The translations under genes were made by a program, and so were the position numbers. Positions 59,478 to 64,000 of a DNA stretch of 64,000 nt are shown piece after piece (positions within the stretch are counted from its first letter, which is position 1; each line of letters begins with the position of its first letter). Under the pieces are notes generated by a model that worked only from the letters and a program-made list of their open reading frames with translations, did not search any database and had not been told where the DNA came from. Source of the stretch: Rhodococcus pyridinivorans (lineage in GTDB: Bacteria; Actinomycetota; Actinomycetes; Mycobacteriales; Mycobacteriaceae); NCBI RefSeq assembly GCF_900105195.1, contig NZ_FNRX01000003.1, forward strand, positions 34,001 through 98,000. The letters run 5' to 3'.

Positions 59478-60761
59478 ATGTCCGTATCCAACGAAGATCA
59501 GCTGGTTTCCGGCACCGGCAGACACCGGCGCCGCCGAACGACCAGTGCGGTGCTCAGCACCGCGACTCTGGCACCGGCGGCAGCCGGGTTGCTCATTGCT
59601 TTTGCGCCGACGGCAGCAGCAGCGCCGACCGGCGACTCCGGCGGCGGGCAGGCGGGCATCACGTCCCCGCCGCAGTCCGGTGGTGGGCAGGCGGGCATCA
59701 CCTCCACGCCCCCCTCGACTTCTGCTCCTGCACCCTCGGCTCCTGATCCACAGCCCGCCGAGAACTTCTGGGTAGCGCCTCCGGCCGAGTACAACCGCGG
59801 CACCCGCGCCTACAACCCGCAGACCGGCGGCGGTGTGTCGATGGCGCAGTACAACGGCTATTCGGGCGGCGACAACTCCGTCTACTCCGGCTACTCCGGT
59901 TACAGCGTTCCTGCTCCGCAGGCGCCGGTCGTGGTCGAAGGCCCGACCCTGCCGATCGAGGCTCCGGTCAACAAGATGCGTTTCGGCCGGGTGATCTTCG
60001 ACCAGCCGAACTGGGTCTCGGACGTCGATGCCGAAAAGACCAATCGCACGACCGCAGTGGTCGAGGCGATGGTCACCGACTACCACCGGTCGACCGGCGT
60101 GGAGACCGAAGAGGCCGAAAAGATCGCCTCGGCCCAGGTCGCAGGCACGGCTGTAGGTGCAGCGACCGGATTCGGCACCGGCTGCCTCGCGGCTGGTGTC
60201 CCGACCGCACTGGCAGTGGGCACGGTCGCGGGCATCGTCGGGGCGGGAGCAGGCACGATGGTGCCCCTGCCGATTCCGGGGGTTGCTCCCGTGACCTCGG
60301 GCGTTGCCGCTACCGCCGCTGGTGCGGCGGCCGGATTCGGCGTCGGATGCGCGGTCGGTGGCGGACTCGGCGCACTCGGCGGCGGTCTGGCCGGGTACGG
60401 GGTCGGCACGGCTTACGGCGCGGGCGAGGATGCCACGCCGATCGAGACCGAGGTGCCCGATATCGAGGCCGAACAGGTCACCGAACAGGTCGACACCACG
60501 CTCGCGCAGTGGTCGGAGGATCCCATCGGTGCGGCTGCTGCCGACGCTGTGCAGACCTTCGCCACCGAGACCGCACCTGCGATCGATGAGCAGGTCCGCG
60601 ACTTCGTTCAGGCACAGCCCGGCGGCGAGCAGGTCATCGAACAGGTCGACCAGGCACTCGACTCGTTCTTCACCGACGCGACGCCGGGGCTGGCATCGCG
60701 CCTGGTCAGCGAGGCGGTCGGTCTGGGTCTCGGCACGCCCGCACCCGCAGTCGACGCCTGA
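59478..60761 (+). CDS. Exported 'insoluble domain' protein with Gly-rich zipper
   Basis: About 427 residues from ATG 59478, with AGAAAGG eight bases upstream (ATG 59472 alternative). A basic start RHRRRRTTSAVLSTATLAPAAAGLLIAFAPTAAAAP is a signal peptide. After it GGGQAGITS occurs twice in tandem. A Tyr/Gly-rich patch (YNGYSGGDNSVYSGYSGYS) follows, then a long Gly-zipper (AGTAVGAATGFGTGCLAAGVPTALAVGTVAGIVGAGAGTMVPLP...AAGFGVGCAVGGGLGALGGGLAGYGVG) able to pack in membranes. It heads a group of exported genes next to the transfer region. Probably a surface or mating-channel component; unproven. Confidence 0.8.
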   Translation: MSVSNEDQLVSGTGRHRRRRTTSAVLSTATLAPAAAGLLIAFAPTAAAAPTGDSGGGQAGITSPPQSGGGQAGITSTPPSTSAPAPSAPDPQPAENFWVAPPAEYNRGTRAYNPQTGGGVSMAQYNGYSGGDNSVYSGYSGYSVPAPQAPVVVEGPTLPIEAPVNKMRFGRVIFDQPNWVSDVDAEKTNRTTAVVEAMVTDYHRSTGVETEEAEKIASAQVAGTAVGAATGFGTGCLAAGVPTALAVGTVAGIVGAGAGTMVPLPIPGVAPVTSGVAATAAGAAAGFGVGCAVGGGLGALGGGLAGYGVGTAYGAGEDATPIETEVPDIEAEQVTEQVDTTLAQWSEDPIGAAAADAVQTFATETAPAIDEQVRDFVQAQPGGEQVIEQVDQALDSFFTDATPGLASRLVSEAVGLGLGTPAPAVDA

Positions 60762-60787
60762 GTCCAGTCGAAGAGGGAGACGAACCG

Positions 60788-61528
60788 ATGAAGCGGAACG
60801 ACCGAGCGGGCTCACCTCGGGTGCTCGATGCGACCGCACCTCGCACCCGGATGGTTCGGGAGTCGGTGCCGGTGTCGGTACCGGTGGCCGAAGAGCGCTT
60901 TTCCTCCGGGAGAACCGCGTCTACCCGTGAGTCGGCGTCTCGAGTGGTCGCGGCGGCCGATGCCGGTCGCCGCGCCACTCACCCGACCACGCAGGTGACC
61001 ACGCGCCGCCCTGCCGGGAAGGGACTGACCTATGCCGGCCTCGGCCTCGCGGCCGTGGCCGTCGTGGGACTGGCCGGCTGGAGCATCACCGCTTTCGTCG
61101 GCGGCGGTGACGACGACGCGGACTTCGGTGGCCTGGTCCCGGACACCGCAACCGCTGCGCCGACCGCGGCCGCGGCAGCGGCAGATGATCCGTGCTCGCC
61201 TGGCGAGGGTGACCAACTCTCCGGCGAAGGGGTGATCGCGGCGCTCGAACACCGCTATTACCTGCTGCGTTCGGGTGAGTCGGTGCGGGAGTTGATGGCC
61301 CCTGATGCGCCGTTGCCCGAAGCGGCAATGATCCAGCAGGGCATCGACACCGTGCCGCTGGGGACCACGCACTGCCTCGAGGTCACGGCCATCGGGCCGA
61401 ACACCTACAGCGCGCAGATCACCGAGGTCCGCCCGGATCGGCGCAACGAGTTCAAACAGCGCATCACAACGACCACGGCCGAGGACGGCCGAGTGATGAT
61501 CCGCTCCATCGAAGAGGTCGGGGCATGA
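60788..61528 (+). CDS. Single-pass membrane protein with NTF2-like exported domain
   Basis: A 246-residue protein from ATG 60788. A basic N-terminus of about 78 residues is followed by one transmembrane helix (KGLTYAGLGLAAVAVVGLAGWSITAFVGGG), then an Asp/Ala linker and an exported domain starting DDPCSPGEGDQLSGEGVIAALEHRYYLLRSGESVRELMAPDAPLPEAAMIQQGIDTVPLGTTHCLEV, with two Cys that may pair. One TM plus an NTF2-like exported domain is the plan of VirB8-type conjugation proteins; similarity at sequence level was not checked. The gene overlaps the cutinase gene by ATGA. Confidence 0.72.
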   Translation: MKRNDRAGSPRVLDATAPRTRMVRESVPVSVPVAEERFSSGRTASTRESASRVVAAADAGRRATHPTTQVTTRRPAGKGLTYAGLGLAAVAVVGLAGWSITAFVGGGDDDADFGGLVPDTATAAPTAAAAAADDPCSPGEGDQLSGEGVIAALEHRYYLLRSGESVRELMAPDAPLPEAAMIQQGIDTVPLGTTHCLEVTAIGPNTYSAQITEVRPDRRNEFKQRITTTTAEDGRVMIRSIEEVGA

Positions 61529-63503
61529 GGAAAGCAAGTCTCGCTCTGGCAGCGGCAGCAGTGACCACCGCGGCCGCGGTGAGCACACCGACAGTTGCTC
61601 ACGCAGCGGAGACGAACGGGTGTGCGCGCACGATCGCGCTGATGATTCCCGGCACGACGGAAACGTCCGCTCATGCTGATCCGACCGTGCCGACGGGCAT
61701 GCTCGCGGCGGTCGGTGACGCACTCGAGCAACGGTTCGGCAAGAACCTCGACGTGGTGTACGTGCCGTATCCGGGCGAGGCGTTCTTCAACGGCACGTCC
61801 TATGCCGAATCGAAGTCGCGGGGCGACAAAGCGGCAGCGGAGTTGATGGAACGGTGCCCGTCGTCGAAGTACCTCATCGCCGGGTACAGCCAGGGCGCGC
61901 AGATCGGCAACGATCTGGCCGTCAACATCGGCCACGGTCTCGGCCCCGTCACTCCGCAGCAGGTCAAGGCGGTGATTCTGCTCGCTAATCCGAAGCGGGG
62001 CACCGAGGGCGCAACGTTGATCGGCCCGCCCCTGAGCGGTCAGGGCATCGCTGGGCCGGCCCCAGAAGGGTTCGGCAAGCTCGCGGGCAAGGTGTTCGAC
62101 ATCTGCCACCCGGACGATGCGTACTGCAACACCGATGGCCAGTCGACGCCGTTCCTGGCGTCTCTGGGCCGGATCATCGCCAATCCGCCGGGAGCGGTCG
62201 ACGTTTCTGCCGAACTCGCCTCGACTGCATCACCCCAGACTCCGACGATCACCGGCACGTCGACAGTGGCGCAATCCTCCCTGGTCGATGAGCTGTCCTC
62301 GCCGGGGACCTGGCGCAACGCGGATCTGTCGGCGGTGTTCGGGGCAGCCTCGCAGCTGGCCGAGTCGGTGTCGTCGCTCGATGCCGCTGGTCCGACGTCG
62401 ACCACCTCAGCGGCGAACATCGCCCGCATGACGCAGCAGGCGCGGCTGGTGTCGGAGACTTTGACGCCGATCGACCAGGCGCGAGAGTGGATCGACAGCA
62501 ATCCGGGCGCGCGTGAGACGTTCACCTCGGCTCCCGAGGGATCGCCGGAGGCGACCACGGCGGGCGTGCTCGACATGCTCGAGCAGGTCGATGTCCCGGC
62601 AGTGTTGTCGGCCGCCGAAGCGGTGACCGGCGTGAGCACGGCCTTGCTCAAGTCACGGGCCTCGGGCGAGTCGATCGATGTGTCGACGCTGGCAGAGTCG
62701 GCAGATGCGCTGGTCGCGGGCCTGTCGCCGTTGGCGGCCTCGGGTCCGGTGGAGTTGCGGACGGCAACGCAGGTGCTTTCGGTGGCCAAGCCGACGACGA
62801 TCATCAATCAACTGCTGGGCGTCGTCTCCGGCGTGACCTCGGTCGACTATCCGGCGGTGGCGGCCGGGTTGCAGCAGCTTCCGATCAAGATTGCCACCGG
62901 CGATGTGCACGGAGCGCACGCGGTCGCGGGGATCTGAACAATCAGCTCTCCCCGCTGGTGAAGATGGCTGCCGGGGTGGATTTCAAGACACTCTCGCGGC
63001 TGGTGGCGATGGTTCCGGACCCGTCCGGCACGGCCGCGATCGCCGCGCTGGTGCTCGATCTGCTCGGCAACGTCGATGTGATTCGCTTGGCCCGCAATGT
63101 CGGTGAGATTCAGGAAATCGCCTGGTCGGTGGCCGAAAGCGGGAACGTGCTCGAGCTGTCTCGGCTGATGCCGGTGGCGGTGGAGCTGGCGCAGGTGGCT
63201 CTCGGCGTGCTCACCCCGGGCCAGAAGATGAGTCCCGATCAACTGCACGATCCGGGCGATCCGATCGGCTCGCTGATGGCGGTGCAGGCACAGGACAGTG
63301 ATCTGGCCGGCCTGGGCCAATCGGTGATGACGCTGGCGAGTAGTGACGGTGCGGCAGAGCTGGGGCAGCTGGTGGCCGAAGGATTCACCGCGGCGAGTTT
63401 CTACGCCTCGAACTCGCACATTGCGTATCCGAGCTGGTCCCCGGATGGGAAGGACAACGCGATCGACACGATGGTGAACGTTTTCGCCAAGGCGATCGGC
63501 TGA
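61525..63503 (+). pseudogene. Cutinase-family exported hydrolase, split by a frameshift at 62.93 kb
   Basis: The first frame (61525-62937, 470 aa) begins with a signal peptide (RKASLALAAAAVTTAAAVSTPTVAHAAE). Its cutinase fold carries the nucleophile motif YLIAGYSQGAQIGNDLA and ICHPDDAYCN with the catalytic Asp. It ends at ...HAVAGI-stop. One base off, the reading continues as DLNNQLSPLVKMAAGVDFKTLSRLVAMVPDPSG... to 63503. An extra G in the GGGG at 62929-62932 would join both into one protein of about 659 residues. Either a real mutation, a base-calling error in the G run, or frameshifting. The catalytic domain is complete even without the second part. Confidence 0.8.
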
Positions 63504-63657
63504 CGCCGGGCGGTCCTGGTCAGCGGGTGGTGCCGCTGCCAGGACCGGGAGCCTTCCACTAACGCGACATCCGACCTCGGGCGGGCGGATGCGAAGTCAC
63601 TCACGTGCATGGCCTGGGCGGGCTAGCGACAAGCACTCATGCAAAGGGGGTGAGAAC

Positions 63658-64000
63658 GTGGCTTCTTCGACGACGAAAATTTCGCTAGCAGCCAGCGTCG
63701 TGGCCCTGATGGGTGCGCTGGTGATGTGCGGCAGCGACAATCCCGATCCGGACAACTGCCTGCCGACGCAGGGACCGTCCCGGTCACCGAACAACCTGCG
63801 TGCTGCCACCGGCAAGAAGGTGCAGCCGATGGTCACCGGCACCTACACGTTCACCTCCGGTTTCGGCCCGCGCTGGGGTACCTCGCACAACGGCATCGAC
63901 CTGGCAGCACCGATCGGTACGCCCTTCTATGCACCGATCGACGGAATCGTTGTTGCAGCAGGAGATTCCGGCGCGAGCGATGAGAACGGTTTCGACAACT
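63658..64000 (+). CDS. M23-family peptidoglycan endopeptidase, 3' end outside window
   Basis: From GTG 63658 (AAAGGGGG eight bases upstream) the frame reads ASSTTKISLAASVVALMGALVMCGSDNPDPDNC, a signal sequence with a Cys that could be a lipobox, though Met at -1 is unusual. It continues YTFTSGFGPRWGTSHNGIDLAAPIGTPFYAPIDGIVVAAGDSG, the start of an M23 (LytM) domain. His and Asp of HNGIDLA are the first zinc ligands; the HxH motif should follow beyond base 64000. It would open the cell wall for the mating channel or act in wall turnover. Confidence 0.88.
   Translation, partial: MASSTTKISLAASVVALMGALVMCGSDNPDPDNCLPTQGPSRSPNNLRAATGKKVQPMVTGTYTFTSGFGPRWGTSHNGIDLAAPIGTPFYAPIDGIVVAAGDSGASDENGFDN

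Noticed and set aside
1-64000. CRISPR array or rRNA genes
   Set aside because: No regularly spaced 25-40 bp repeats with unique spacers and no rRNA-like blocks were seen. The 11-bp arrays have no spacers and are regulatory in position.

Overview
The window is about 64 kb of GC-rich actinobacterial plasmid DNA, most likely from Rhodococcus or a close relative in the Mycobacteriales. The evidence is a pAL5000-type repA-repB pair with iterons (54-55 kb), a MobF relaxase at the left edge, the start of a conjugation-associated block of exported proteins at the right edge (a repeat-bearing 'insoluble domain' protein, a one-TM protein, a cutinase, an M23 peptidase), a ParA/ribbon-helix-helix partition operon, a WhiB fragment, an NDMA-type alcohol dehydrogenase and abundant IS elements. 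The relaxase at base 1 and the M23 gene at base 64000 are both cut by the window edges.

Layout. 1-5 kb: relaxase, a possible oriT region, a coiled-coil accessory protein, an HNH endonuclease and a DUF4192 gene. 5.0-5.6 kb: first copy of a 0.6-kb backbone repeat. 5.7-8.2 kb: a pentapeptide-repeat gene remnant joined to an IS21-family remnant, which is itself split by an intact IS1634-family element with an unusually long (39-43 bp) target duplication. 8.2-25.4 kb: a chromosomal-type catabolic island with FAH-family hydrolase, FMN-dependent alpha-hydroxyacid oxidase, GMC dehydrogenase plus small subunit, D-2-hydroxyacid dehydrogenase, aldehyde dehydrogenase, alcohol dehydrogenase, enolase-superfamily dehydratase, two MFS transporters and two GntR regulators. 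25.5-41 kb: mobile and decayed DNA with an AraC and a pRiA4-ORF3-like remnant, Lrp/LysE, an IS256 element, a tyrosine-recombinase pair, a HigBA-like toxin-antitoxin, an IS3 element, a frameshifted PD-(D/E)XK/Cys-cluster protein, a DUF6308 gene and a KfrA-like coiled-coil gene with a large palindromic operator. 41-52.3 kb: plasmid backbone operons, all on the minus strand (Fic plus small partner, DnaB-N protein, ParB-like protein, RHH-ParA, DUF3560, zinc-ribbon proteins, DUF2637). 52.7-58.9 kb: replication region and regulators. 59.5-64 kb: exported, probably conjugation-linked proteins.

The most interesting system is a set of seven arrays of an 11-bp, helically phased repeat (minus-strand consensus CAYCRRAAAAN, usually five units). 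Six lie in front of backbone operons: DUF4192, the 46.6-kb gene, ParB-like, the DnaB-N/Fic block, parA-RHH and the 50.7-kb operon. A seventh array lies at 51.34-51.42 kb with no obvious downstream gene. In four cases the array ends a fixed distance from a TAAACT-like -10 and the ATG, which suggests leaderless transcripts. I infer that one plasmid protein, most likely the ParA-linked ribbon-helix-helix protein, binds all arrays and acts as both centromere-binding protein and global backbone regulator, as omega does on pSM19035 or StbA on R388. That link is untested.

The catabolic island seems to have two operator codes. CTGCATGCAG lies inside or next to three promoters (oxidase, GMC dehydrogenase, D-2-hydroxyacid dehydrogenase). 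An ATTGTTAAC-like motif lies upstream of the aldehyde dehydrogenase, alcohol dehydrogenase and dehydratase genes and beside the second gntR. The gene set fits oxidation of an alcohol or sugar to an acid, dehydration, hydrolysis by the FAH enzyme and oxidation of a hydroxyacid product; the substrate cannot be read from sequence.
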